Below the pieces are notes generated by a model. It saw nothing but the letters and a program-made list of their open reading frames with translations, ran no database searches and was not told where the DNA came from. Below are positions 6,654-13,105 of a DNA stretch of 13,105 nucleotides, piece after piece; within the stretch, counting starts at the first letter, position 1, and each line of letters opens with the position of its first letter. The DNA lies in contig CALPLN020000040.1 in NCBI GenBank assembly GCA_943324415.2, positions 1 to 13,105 of the forward strand, read 5' to 3'. Origin of the DNA: Sediminibacterium ginsengisoli (GTDB taxonomy: Bacteria > Bacteroidota > Bacteroidia > Chitinophagales > Chitinophagaceae). The translations under genes were made by a program, and so were the position numbers.

Positions 6654-8720
6654 TTATCTTTTACCTTTTAAAAATTTATATGTTTCCTCCTGGGATTTAA
6701 AGGCAGTTGCTTTTGTCGAAGATACATATTTATTGCTTAAGTCGATATCTAAGATTCGTGCTTTTTGATTGTCTTTTAATTGAATATGTATGATATCAAT
6801 GAGTTCTTTTTTTAATATTGGATCTACGATTGGTACCGCTACTTCTATTCTGTGATCTAGATTTCTAACCATCCAATCAGCGCTCGAAACATATACTTTT
6901 TGATTGCCTTTATTATTAAAAATAAGCACTCTTGCATGCTCTAAATACTGGTCTATAATACTAATTGCATTCAGTTTTCCTGTATTTTTTTCATCGGCAC
7001 TCTTAAGGGTCAAGATACCGCGTATAATTAAGTTTACTTTAACGCCTGCCTTAACAGCTTTGTAAAGCGCGTCTAATAAAATAGTATCTGTTAATGCATT
7101 CAACTTAATGGTAATTGAAGAGACAAATCCTTTTTTAGCAATTTGAATTTCGTTTTCAATTAAATCTAAAAAGGCTGAACGCATATTGATTGGAGAAATC
7201 AATAAATTTTTCATTTTAACGATTGGCTTATCGCCCTGTTGCCAATTTGCTAAATAGTTAAAGATTCTGTTTGCCTCGTTCATTAGTGTTACGTTCTTTG
7301 TAATCAAACAATGGTCTGCATAAATTTTTGCAGTTTTCTCGTTTAAATTACCGGTGCTAATAAATCCGTATTGAACCAATTTATTTTTTACTCTTTTTTG
7401 AATTACACAAAGCTTGGCGTGCACTTTCATATTCGGGATTCCTACCAATACGGTAATACCTTCCTCTTCCATCAATGTTTTCCATTCCAAATTGGCTTCT
7501 TCGTCGAATCTTGCTTTCAATTCTAAAAAGACAGTTACTTTTTTACCATTTCTAGCAGCATTAATCAATGCATTGATCACTTTAGAATTAGATGCCAAAC
7601 GATAAGCTGTAATCTTAATGGAAATAACGGTATCATCCATAGCAGCTTCGCGTAACATATCTACCACTGTATCATATGCGTGATATGGGAAGTGCAACAT
7701 GATGTCTTTCTGCATCACCATGTCAAATACCATTACTTTCTTCTTAAACGCTGGATGAATAAATGGCTTTGGTCTAATGTAGCTTGTATCTTTTATAACA
7801 TCAGGGAAATCCATAAAATGTCTGAAATTATGAATATGTCCCCCTGGTATGATGCTACTTTTTCTATTTAAACCTAGTTTTTTAATTAGAAACTCTAACA
7901 TTTCAGGGTTCATGTCCTTTTCATATACAAAACGAACAGGTTTGCCTTTTCTTCTGTTTTTAATTCCTTTTGCAATCTTATCAATAAAATTGACGCCAAC
8001 CTCTTGATCTAAATCAATTTCCGCATCCTTGGTAATTTTAAATACATGCGCGTCAAACTGATTGAATTTAAAATGAGAGAAAATAATGGGTAAATTAAAT
8101 TCTATTAAATCCTCCAATAACATTACAGTGGTATTTCCATTTTTGGAGGGTAAAATGATAAATCGACCAACTGATTTTGACGGAACTTCAATTAATGCAA
8201 ATTTTTGTTGGTAGGCATCCGTCTTATTGCCCATTACGATAGCTAGATATAAACTCTTGTCTCTTAGATAAGGCAGCTGTGGTAGATTTTCGATCATCAA
8301 TGGGATGATATCATGTCTAACTTCGTTTTCAAAGTAAGTTTTTACAAATTCTTTTTGCTCTGCATTGAGTTGCTTATTGTCAACAATCAGTATTTTATGC
8401 GCTTTTAGCTCTTTTAATATGTTTTGCCAAATTCTGTTGAATTCGTTTTGTTGCCTCAATACAACTCTTTGAATTTCGTCTAAAATAACCTGAGGAGATG
8501 TGATCAAATCTATATTGGCGCGCTTTTTCTTATCCACGAATTCCACCATTCTTTTTAGCGTAGCAACGCGAACTCTAAAAAATTCATCTAAATTATTCGA
8601 AAAAATACCTAAAAATCTTATTCTTTCTTGTAACGGTACACTTGTGTCATTTGCTTCTTGCAAAACTCTTGCATTAAAACTGAGCCAGCTAATATCTCTA
8701 GGAATGTGCTTTTGTTTCAT
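6654..8720 (-). CDS. ppk1: Polyphosphate kinase 1
   Basis: 688 residues, the normal PPK1 length. It polymerises the gamma-phosphate of ATP reversibly into inorganic polyphosphate. The N-terminal domain starts DISWLSFNARVLQEA and FLGIFSNNLDEFFRVRVA. The two phospholipase D-like catalytic domains follow: SIKITAYRLA (367-376), FLELKARFDEEANLEW (398-413), then GIPNMKVHAKLCVI with His434 as the phosphorylated histidine. The second essential histidine is His595 in EHARVLIF, followed by YVSSADWMVRNLDHRIEV. All catalytic positions expected from the E. coli enzyme (His435, His592) are present. The ATG at 8720 gives the standard N terminus. The gene heads a two-gene minus-strand operon with the Ppx/GppA gene, whose TTG start follows six bases after the ppk1 stop codon. 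Its leader region holds an imperfect inverted repeat (8733-8767). Confidence 0.97.
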   Translation of the reverse strand: MKQKHIPRDISWLSFNARVLQEANDTSVPLQERIRFLGIFSNNLDEFFRVRVATLKRMVEFVDKKKRANIDLITSPQVILDEIQRVVLRQQNEFNRIWQNILKELKAHKILIVDNKQLNAEQKEFVKTYFENEVRHDIIPLMIENLPQLPYLRDKSLYLAIVMGNKTDAYQQKFALIEVPSKSVGRFIILPSKNGNTTVMLLEDLIEFNLPIIFSHFKFNQFDAHVFKITKDAEIDLDQEVGVNFIDKIAKGIKNRRKGKPVRFVYEKDMNPEMLEFLIKKLGLNRKSSIIPGGHIHNFRHFMDFPDVIKDTSYIRPKPFIHPAFKKKVMVFDMVMQKDIMLHFPYHAYDTVVDMLREAAMDDTVISIKITAYRLASNSKVINALINAARNGKKVTVFLELKARFDEEANLEWKTLMEEEGITVLVGIPNMKVHAKLCVIQKRVKNKLVQYGFISTGNLNEKTAKIYADHCLITKNVTLMNEANRIFNYLANWQQGDKPIVKMKNLLISPINMRSAFLDLIENEIQIAKKGFVSSITIKLNALTDTILLDALYKAVKAGVKVNLIIRGILTLKSADEKNTGKLNAISIIDQYLEHARVLIFNNKGNQKVYVSSADWMVRNLDHRIEVAVPIVDPILKKELIDIIHIQLKDNQKARILDIDLSNKYVSSTKATAFKSQEETYKFLKGKR

Positions 8721-8856
8721 AATAGCCTGATTGTTAAATGGTAAATGTACTCTTTTACTTTTTTAACGTGTAGAACACTTAATAAATTAATATTAAATTA
8801 ATAATAAGGTCATCATCTGTTCATATACATCTCCGTACTTTACTCAAACTAACCCA
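8721..8856. other. Divergent intergenic region ppk1 / lpxH-like
   Basis: 136 bp separate two divergent start codons, so promoters for both operons should lie here. The centre (about 8779-8808) is very AT-rich and contains the palindrome TTAATATTAA (8787-8796). I found no exact TAnnTTTG on either strand. The nearest is TTAGTTTG on the minus strand at 8845-8852, with one mismatch. A short inverted repeat GTGT-AGA-ACAC lies at 8768-8778. Confidence 0.5.
8733..8767 (-). promoter_or_regulatory. Imperfect inverted repeat just upstream of ppk1
   Basis: GTTAAA (8733-8738) pairs with TTTAAC (8762-8767), and inside it GTAAA (8741-8745) pairs with TTTAC (8754-8758), leaving an 8-base loop and a small internal loop. 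It lies 12 bp before the ppk1 ATG, so a leader RNA could fold here. It is AT-rich and weak; an operator is the alternative. Confidence 0.25.
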
Positions 8857-9702
8857 ATGAACAAAAGACCATTAGATGTATGCGTTATTAGCGATATCCA
8901 TTTAGGTACCTTTGGTTGTCACGCCCAAGAAGTTTTAAATTACCTTAAAAGTATCGAGCCTAAAACTTTGATTCTGAATGGGGATATCATTGATATCTGG
9001 CAGTTCAATAAACGTTTTTTCCCTGCAAGTCATATGGCTGTGATCAAGCAGATTTTCAGCATGGCAAGTAAAGGTACAAGAGTCGTCTATATCACTGGAA
9101 ATCACGACGAAGCATTGAGGAAATATGGTCATTTTGAAATGGGCAATATCCAGTTGACTGATAAAATTGTTTTTGAAATCAATGGTGAAAAAAACTGGGT
9201 TTTCCATGGAGATGTTTTTGATAGAACTACAAAAGGGGGTGCTAAATTATTAGCCAAATTGGGCGGATATGGGTATGATCTATTAATCTTAATCAATAGC
9301 GCTGTCAATTTCATATGCACGCTTTTTGGTCGTGAGAAAATGAGTTTGAGCAAGAAAGTCAAGAATGGGGTGAAAAAAGCAGTTTCCTGGATCAATAATT
9401 TTGAACAAACCGCAGCAGAATTGGCTATAGAGAATGGATATAAATATGTTATTTGCGGACACATCCATCAGCCACAACATAGAGAAGTTAGTAATGACAA
9501 GGGTACGGTGACTTACTTAAATAGTGGAGATTGGATTGAAAATCTAACTGCCTTAGAATATGTAGACAAAGGATGGACCTTGTACCAATATGATCCAAAA
9601 CAATTTGAACATATTGACTCTAGGAAACGTATCAAGGTAGTACACTTGCAAGAAGAATTAACTGTTTTAACCAATGAAGTCGCTTTTCAGGTAACTATAT
9701 AA
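8857..9702 (+). CDS. LpxH-like metallophosphoesterase (UDP-2,3-diacylglucosamine diphosphatase family)
   Basis: 281 residues with a complete calcineurin-type two-metal site: SDIHLG (Asp13, His15), NGDIIDIW (Asp43), GNHDE (Asn82, His83), FHGDVFD (His117) and GHIHQP (His202, His204). The GDIIDIW and GHIHQP forms are typical of LpxH and its relatives, which cleave UDP-2,3-diacylglucosamine to lipid X in lipid A synthesis. The protein is longer than E. coli LpxH (240 aa) because of a largely hydrophobic/basic insert around 135-185, which may contact the membrane. Many Bacteroidota proteins of this type carry the LpxH name by similarity, so the true substrate could be another pyrophosphate or phospholipid. 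The ATG at 8857 directly precedes the conserved first strand. The glycosyltransferase starts two bases after its stop, suggesting that both act on the same envelope glycolipid route. Confidence 0.85.
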   Translation: MNKRPLDVCVISDIHLGTFGCHAQEVLNYLKSIEPKTLILNGDIIDIWQFNKRFFPASHMAVIKQIFSMASKGTRVVYITGNHDEALRKYGHFEMGNIQLTDKIVFEINGEKNWVFHGDVFDRTTKGGAKLLAKLGGYGYDLLILINSAVNFICTLFGREKMSLSKKVKNGVKKAVSWINNFEQTAAELAIENGYKYVICGHIHQPQHREVSNDKGTVTYLNSGDWIENLTALEYVDKGWTLYQYDPKQFEHIDSRKRIKVVHLQEELTVLTNEVAFQVTI

Positions 9703-9704
9703 GC

Positions 9705-10688
9705 ATGAAGATACTTTACGCAGTTCAAGGCACTGGGAATGGGCATATAAGTAGAGCCATTCAGCTATATCCATTTTTAAAAACATATGGCAATGTAGAT
9801 TTCTATGTCAGTGGATCTAATTTAGACCTCAAGACAGATCTTCCTATTATTGGCAGAAGTAAGGGGATTAGTTTATTTTATAAAGCATCGGGAGGACTTG
9901 ACTATCTCAAAATCATTAAATCATTTTCATTTAGCATTTTTGTAGACGCCTATAAATTACCTGTCAACAAGTATGATCTTGTAATTAATGACTTCGATTT
10001 TGTTACTTCTTTAGCTTGTTTATTTAGGAACAAGAAAAGTGTCCAATTTGGTCATCAAGCAAGTTTTCAAAGTGCGAAAACTCCTAGGGCAAAAAAAGGC
10101 AATATGATTGGCGAATTTATCTTAAAACATTTTGTGAAGAGTTCGCACTATTTGGGCTTACATTTTAAATCTTATGACAAAGGGGTATTCAATCCAATCA
10201 TAAAACAAGAAATCATAGATGCGGTTCCTATTGATGACGGCCATATTTCTGTATACCTACCACATTATGCCATTGCTTATTTAGAGCCATATTTACTAGC
10301 GCATCCAAAGCATCACTTTGAAGTATTTAGTGCGGAGGTCAAGTTAATTCGAAATTTCAAAAATATTGTCTACTTTCCTATTAGCAATAGTGGGTTTACA
10401 AAAAGTATGATTCGGTCACATGCGGTCGTAACAGGAGGTGGTTTTGAAACTCCTGCAGAGGCAATGTGCATGAATAAAAAAGTATTGAGTATACCTATCT
10501 CGAATCATTATGAACAACTTTCTAATGCAGCTGCATTAGAACAGTTAGGCGTTAAGGTCATACCAAAAATCGACCAAAACTTTAAGCGCGTTTTCACTGA
10601 TTGGATTGAGCATGGCTTACCCATAAAATTAGAATTACAACATTCTACAAAAGATATTGTAGACTATTTAATTACCCAAACAACGTAA
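9705..10688 (+). CDS. GT-B fold glycosyltransferase, MurG/GT28-like
   Basis: 327 residues. The N terminus MKILYAVQGTGNGHISRA contains the glycine-rich loop with His14 and Arg17 found in MurG and the monogalactosyldiacylglycerol-synthase class. The C-terminal nucleotide-sugar domain shows FPISNSGFTKSMIRSHAVV, GGGFETPAEAM (244-254) and IPISNHYEQLSNAAALEQLGV, the usual GT28-type donor-binding region with its acid and glutamine. It lacks a signal peptide and is probably a peripheral inner-membrane enzyme. Size and motifs resemble the unassigned bacterial and archaeal family of short GT-B proteins often labelled only as glycosyltransferase. The two-base spacing to the LpxH-like gene marks an operon, pointing to lipid-linked substrates such as a glycolipid. 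Donor and acceptor cannot be read from the sequence. MurG itself is unlikely, since there is no mur gene context. Confidence 0.82.
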   Translation: MKILYAVQGTGNGHISRAIQLYPFLKTYGNVDFYVSGSNLDLKTDLPIIGRSKGISLFYKASGGLDYLKIIKSFSFSIFVDAYKLPVNKYDLVINDFDFVTSLACLFRNKKSVQFGHQASFQSAKTPRAKKGNMIGEFILKHFVKSSHYLGLHFKSYDKGVFNPIIKQEIIDAVPIDDGHISVYLPHYAIAYLEPYLLAHPKHHFEVFSAEVKLIRNFKNIVYFPISNSGFTKSMIRSHAVVTGGGFETPAEAMCMNKKVLSIPISNHYEQLSNAAALEQLGVKVIPKIDQNFKRVFTDWIEHGLPIKLELQHSTKDIVDYLITQTT

Positions 10689-10698
10689 AAATTAAAAA

Positions 10699-11043
10699 AT
10701 GTATAAAATTTTAAATCAAGACAAAGAAACCGTAGCCTATATCCAGAATATGATGATCTTGAATAAAAAAAGAGAGAAAGTAATTGGATTGGTGATTGGA
10801 GACTGTTTCTTTGGCAATGACAATAAAGTGATTGGCAAGATTATTGACCAGACTGTTTATTTACTAAATGGTGAAATTATCGGCTTGATTGAAACGAATA
10901 AAGACAAAAAAGACCCTGCACCAAAAAAAGGGTTAATGTTAGAAGCTTGGGATATTTTGAGTAATATCAAAAGTCATACATCGGATTGGATTACCCTGTC
11001 TAAAAAGTGGTCAAAAAAATCCTTATCAGATGTATTGCAATAA
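10699..11043 (+). CDS. Small protein with four tandem beta-type repeats (possible 4-fold beta flower domain)
   Basis: 114 residues, no clear homologue recognised by name. The first 66 residues form four degenerate repeats of 14-17 residues: about 3-19 (ILNQDKETVAYIQ), 20-36 (ILNKKREKVIGLVIGD), 37-52 (FFGNDNKVIGKIID) and 53-66 (VYLLNGEIIGLIE). Each follows the pattern hydrophobic pair, N/D/G-rich turn, E or K, V/I, then G or A with I/V, predicting paired beta strands. This resembles the short 4-fold beta flower family; I offer that from memory of its pattern, not from a search. Residues 67-114 are lysine-rich and probably helical. There is no signal peptide or membrane segment. The gap to the glycosyltransferase is 10 bp, so it is the third gene of that operon. 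The ATG at 10699 is the only plausible start. Function unknown. Confidence 0.72.
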   Translation: MYKILNQDKETVAYIQNMMILNKKREKVIGLVIGDCFFGNDNKVIGKIIDQTVYLLNGEIIGLIETNKDKKDPAPKKGLMLEAWDILSNIKSHTSDWITLSKKWSKKSLSDVLQ

Positions 11044-11061
11044 TTAAATCAAAAAATTTAG

Positions 11062-12306
11062 TTAGTTTAAAAAAGGATTGCTCCATTTTTTATTGACATA
11101 GACATTGTTTCCTCCTAAAGTTTGCATAAAGGCAACTACAGCCGCAATTTCAGCTTCCGTCACATTTAAATTTTGGCCATTTCCGCCTGGTCTCAATCTA
11201 GGGTCTAAGTTGGTATTTCTTGGATTTACATTAATGGTATTGTAATGGTTGATGACTGCACGCAAACTCCTTAAAACGCCTGTGTGCATCATTGGAGTAT
11301 TGATTGCTCCAGCAGCATTGGTTATGTCTCTTAAGCTTGCTGCTCTTGTATTCGTAAGATCAATCCCATTGGCACTATTTGCAATACCAATTATGCCATT
11401 GTTAAGCGTATTCGGATCTATATCAAATTCAGGTGCATTGTGACAAGCATTACAACCCAATCCACCTGTCGTTCTTAGCCCGGCTGCGTTAAATACGGGC
11501 GCTGTAATAAAAAGAGCTTTTCCTTGATTTTCGGTTACTGTAAAATTCGGGAAGGGTTGATTGTCATTGTTTACTTGTGCTCTGCCTAAATCATATTTAG
11601 AATCAAATGATTGTATACTATTGATGAAAGAAGCTAAGGAAGTTTGGATTCTATTTTCTGTGACGATGGTATCTCCAAATGTGAATTTGAACAATTCCTT
11701 ATAATAATTAATTGTATTGAGTTTATTCGTCAAGGTGGTAATCGTGCCCCTTCCATTTTCACCACTGAATCCCATTTCAAGATGGTCAACTATGGGCATA
11801 GTGGTTTGTACATTTAAATTTGCTGCCCTTTCATTCCAAAAGAATTTTGCTTCATTGGCAAATCTCGTATTGATCAATCGCATGGAATGTCGGATAGTTA
11901 ATCCTCCTTCTACTCCAGCACTCACAATAGCAGTATCCCCAAAAGCAAAGTTTTGTTTATGACAACTTGCACAAGAAATGGTATTGTTGATACTTAGATT
12001 TTTATCATAAAATAACACCCTACCTAAAGTAGCAGTTTTGTCTGTAATGACATTTGGGCCTAAATTGTTTTTCAAGATATACGCTGGTTTATCCTGATTG
12101 GCGTAGTTGTCTAAATTAGCAGGATCGATTGAACTGCCTAATGCTAGTTTAATGGCAGCATAAGGATCCACTGTTGTAGCTGTTTGCGTATTTGTAGTTC
12201 CTATATTAGTAATAGGAATGATGGTTATTGCGTCATTTTTTGAACATCCTAATGTACTAAAAATACCCGCTAAAAGAGTTGCTGTAAGGAATGATGGTAT
12301 ACGCAT
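11062..12306 (-). CDS. Di-heme cytochrome c peroxidase family lipoprotein
   Basis: 414 residues. The N terminus has a hydrophobic signal ending in LGCS, with Cys21 as the lipidation site, so it is an exported lipoprotein facing the periplasm. Two c-type heme motifs are present: CASCH (Cys112, Cys115, His116) and CNACH (Cys285, Cys288, His289). Family blocks flank them: LGRVLFYDKNLS before the first heme, FFWNERAANLNVQ (the usual FWDGRA region) and LEMGFSG after it, and TPMMHTGVLRSL near 338-349, then FMQTLGG and WSNPF at the end. This is the CcpA/MauG-like group: it reduces hydrogen peroxide with electrons from small cytochromes, or makes high-valent iron for other oxidations. A Thr/Ile/Asn-rich linker covers about 23-45. 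The rhodanese gene lies 89 bp upstream on the same strand, and the gene converges on the small repeat protein across 18 bp. Confidence 0.93.
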   Translation of the reverse strand: MRIPSFLTATLLAGIFSTLGCSKNDAITIIPITNIGTTNTQTATTVDPYAAIKLALGSSIDPANLDNYANQDKPAYILKNNLGPNVITDKTATLGRVLFYDKNLSINNTISCASCHKQNFAFGDTAIVSAGVEGGLTIRHSMRLINTRFANEAKFFWNERAANLNVQTTMPIVDHLEMGFSGENGRGTITTLTNKLNTINYYKELFKFTFGDTIVTENRIQTSLASFINSIQSFDSKYDLGRAQVNNDNQPFPNFTVTENQGKALFITAPVFNAAGLRTTGGLGCNACHNAPEFDIDPNTLNNGIIGIANSANGIDLTNTRAASLRDITNAAGAINTPMMHTGVLRSLRAVINHYNTINVNPRNTNLDPRLRPGGNGQNLNVTEAEIAAVVAFMQTLGGNNVYVNKKWSNPFLN

Positions 12307-12362
12307 AGGATAAATTTAGTTTGTTTAGATGGATGATTTCCATACTATGACAAGCTATTTAC

Positions 12363-12381
12363 CCATTGGTTTAACCATTGG
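12363..12381. repeat. Paired CCATTGG repeats upstream of the peroxidase gene
   Basis: CCATTGG occurs at 12363-12369 and again at 12375-12381, one helical turn apart (12 bp start to start). Between and overlapping them is the palindrome TGGTT-T-AACCA (12367-12377). The location, 57-75 bp upstream of the peroxidase ATG and after the rhodanese stop, would suit a regulatory site. No TAnnTTTG element was found in this gap. Confidence 0.28.
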
Positions 12382-12395
12382 CATTTATTTAACAT

Positions 12396-12701
12396 TTAAA
12401 TTTTCGACTTCAATACATTCCAAGGACCTCCATTGTACACTTCAACGCCAGCAGATTTTAAGATAGATTTTGCCATACCGCTTCTTGATCCACTTCGGCA
12501 GACAGTGATTACTGCTTTGCCGGATTTTTTTAATTCAGGAATAGCTTTTTGAATCGTTTGCAAAGGTATATTTTTAGAGGCTTTAATATGACCTGCATCA
12601 AATTCCTGAGGTGTTCTCACATCAATAATGGTTGCGCCAGCTTCTACTAAGGCCTTAAAATCTGCTTTTGGTCCAAATAAGTTTTTTAAAAATCCAAACA
12701 T
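12396..12701 (-). CDS. Single-domain rhodanese-like sulfurtransferase
   Basis: 101 residues, one rhodanese domain. Visible features: IIDVRTPQEFDAGHIKASKNIPL (25-47, the conserved DVR-EF-GHI signature) and the active loop CRSGSR (68-73), with Cys68 as the persulfide-carrying residue, then YNGGPW near the end. The active loop has the six-residue length expected of sulfurtransferases rather than the seven-residue Cdc25-type loop. There is no cleavable signal peptide, although the N terminus MFGFLKNLF is hydrophobic, so it is probably cytosolic or loosely membrane-attached. It could move sulfane sulfur or reduce thiosulfate with thioredoxin as partner. A thioredoxin gene diverges from it across 122 bp, which supports a shared thiol-redox role. 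The ATG at 12701 starts immediately before the domain. Confidence 0.93.
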   Translation of the reverse strand: MFGFLKNLFGPKADFKALVEAGATIIDVRTPQEFDAGHIKASKNIPLQTIQKAIPELKKSGKAVITVCRSGSRSGMAKSILKSAGVEVYNGGPWNVLKSKI

Positions 12702-12743
12702 GGTAAAAATTTATGGTTATTAATTTAAAAATCAAATGTCGAC

Positions 12744-12766
12744 CAACTGGGTGACAACTTGGGTGA
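12744..12766 (+). repeat. Tandem direct repeat between rhodanese and thioredoxin
   Basis: CAACTGGGTGA (12744-12754) is followed without a gap by CAACTTGGGTGA (12755-12766), identical except for one extra T. The second copy runs into the palindrome at 12763-12776. It may be a duplicated protein-binding half-site or a small replication slippage. Confidence 0.4.
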
Positions 12767-12776
12767 TATTTATCAC
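12763..12776. promoter_or_regulatory. CRP/FNR-family-like operator
   Basis: GTGATA-TT-TATCAC is a perfect inverted repeat with the GTGA-N6-TCAC core used by many CRP/FNR-superfamily regulators. Its centre (12769.5) lies about 40.5 bases before the start predicted from the downstream -7 element, close to the -41.5 position of class II activators. The regulator itself is not in the window. Confidence 0.45.
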
Positions 12777-12798
12777 GCAATGATTTTATATGATTCTT

Positions 12799-12806
12799 TA
12801 ATTTTG
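12799..12806 (+). promoter_or_regulatory. -7 element of the thioredoxin promoter
   Basis: TAATTTTG matches TAnnTTTG exactly, 17 bp before the thioredoxin ATG. No TTG is found at the -33 spacing, where the sequence is instead close to the CRP/FNR-like palindrome. That pattern suggests activator-dependent transcription. Confidence 0.48.
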
Positions 12807-12823
12807 GGTATTAAATAGCTATT

Positions 12824-13105
12824 ATGTCAAACACAGAAACATTCGGAACCATTATAAAAGGCGATAAGCCTGTATTAGTTGATTTTTTTGCTACCTGGTG
12901 TGGTCCTTGCAAAATGATGCACCCGATTTTAGAACAAGTTAGCAAGCAAATGGGGGATCAAGTTAGAATCGTAAAAATTGATGTAGATAAAAACCAACAA
13001 TTGGCTTCACAATTGAATGTAAGCAGTGTGCCTACATTAGCGATTTTTAAAAATGGCGAAATTGTATGGAGACAACCTGGAGTACAACCAGCAAATGTAC
13101 TTTCA
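12824..13105 (+). CDS. Thioredoxin, N-terminal 94 residues (3' end outside window)
   Basis: Starting at the ATG at 12824, 94 codons are open up to the window edge. The product is a classical thioredoxin: VLVDFFATWCGPCKMM holds the redox dithiol Cys26/Cys29 in WCGPC, and VSSVPTLAIF contains the cis-proline Pro70, followed by the glycine of KNGE. Typical thioredoxins are about 100-110 residues, so only the last helix is missing. It has no signal peptide and should be cytosolic, acting as electron donor to reductases, peroxidases and possibly to the neighbouring rhodanese. It is divergent from the rhodanese gene and preceded by a -7 element and a CRP/FNR-like site. The start is fixed by the conserved domain beginning directly after it; the frame has no better ATG. 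Confidence 0.95.
   Translation, partial: MSNTETFGTIIKGDKPVLVDFFATWCGPCKMMHPILEQVSKQMGDQVRIVKIDVDKNQQLASQLNVSSVPTLAIFKNGEIVWRQPGVQPANVLS

Noticed and set aside
9129..9464. A 111-codon open frame on the minus strand inside the LpxH-like gene
   Set aside because: It lies wholly antisense to a gene with a complete metal site, its composition is arbitrary, and it has no promoter or recognisable domain.
9705..10688. Identification of the glycosyltransferase as MurG
   Set aside because: It shares the fold and loop motifs but is shorter, lacks mur-cluster context and does not show the full MurG donor signature.
12329..12343. ATGGA-TGATT-TCCAT hairpin upstream of the peroxidase gene as a terminator
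   Set aside because: The stem is only five pairs, AT-rich at one end, with no following T-run; it is indistinguishable from chance.
1..13105. Mobile element, prophage, CRISPR array or defence island
   Set aside because: No transposase, integrase, phage, restriction, Cas or toxin-antitoxin proteins, no long repeats and no target-site duplications were seen; the genes are housekeeping types.

Overview
This 13.1 kb window looks like ordinary chromosomal backbone from a low-GC member of the Bacteroidota, most likely near the Chitinophagaceae/Sphingobacteriia. The protein families point there: NhaD followed by pirins, a short ppk1-linked Ppx/GppA protein, and an LpxH-like phosphatase paired with a GT-B transferase. 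So do the candidate promoters of the TAnnTTTG type known from this phylum, and the near absence of Shine-Dalgarno sequences. The placement is inferred from protein and promoter style, not from a database search. I see no tRNA, rRNA, CRISPR array, transposase, prophage or attachment site.

Layout from left to right. Bases 1-666 are the C-terminal part of an NhaD-type Na+/H+ antiporter, followed by two pirin-family cupins of different subfamilies (690-1562 and 1591-2307). Next is a riboflavin locus. ribD is on the minus strand (2313-3428). Diverging from it across 42 bp is a tightly packed plus-strand run of ribE, ribBA and ribH (3471-5732). Together these supply every lumazine-pathway step to riboflavin except the dephosphorylation step. 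A minus-strand polyphosphate module follows: ppk1 (8720 to 6654) and then ppx (6647 to 5772), which lies in the same reading frame behind a single stop codon and begins with TTG. Divergent from ppk1 is a plus-strand three-gene operon (8857-11043): an LpxH-like metallophosphatase, a MurG-like glycosyltransferase, and a small protein built of four short beta-type repeats. Two minus-strand genes come next, a lipoprotein di-heme cytochrome c peroxidase (12306-11062) and a one-domain rhodanese (12701-12396). The window ends inside a plus-strand thioredoxin gene (12824 onwards).

By theme the window covers ion homeostasis, iron cupins, flavin supply, polyphosphate turnover, envelope glycolipid chemistry and thiol/peroxide redox. 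Gene spacing is very tight: three convergent gene pairs are separated by only 5, 39 and 18 bp, and none has a recognisable intrinsic terminator.

I did not find a convincing undescribed system. The observations most worth checking are a CRP/FNR-like palindrome placed at about -40.5 of a thioredoxin promoter that lacks a -33 element, the same-frame ppk1-TAA-ppx junction with a TTG start, the four-repeat small protein in the LpxH/GT operon, and the drift of several conserved motifs across the riboflavin enzymes.
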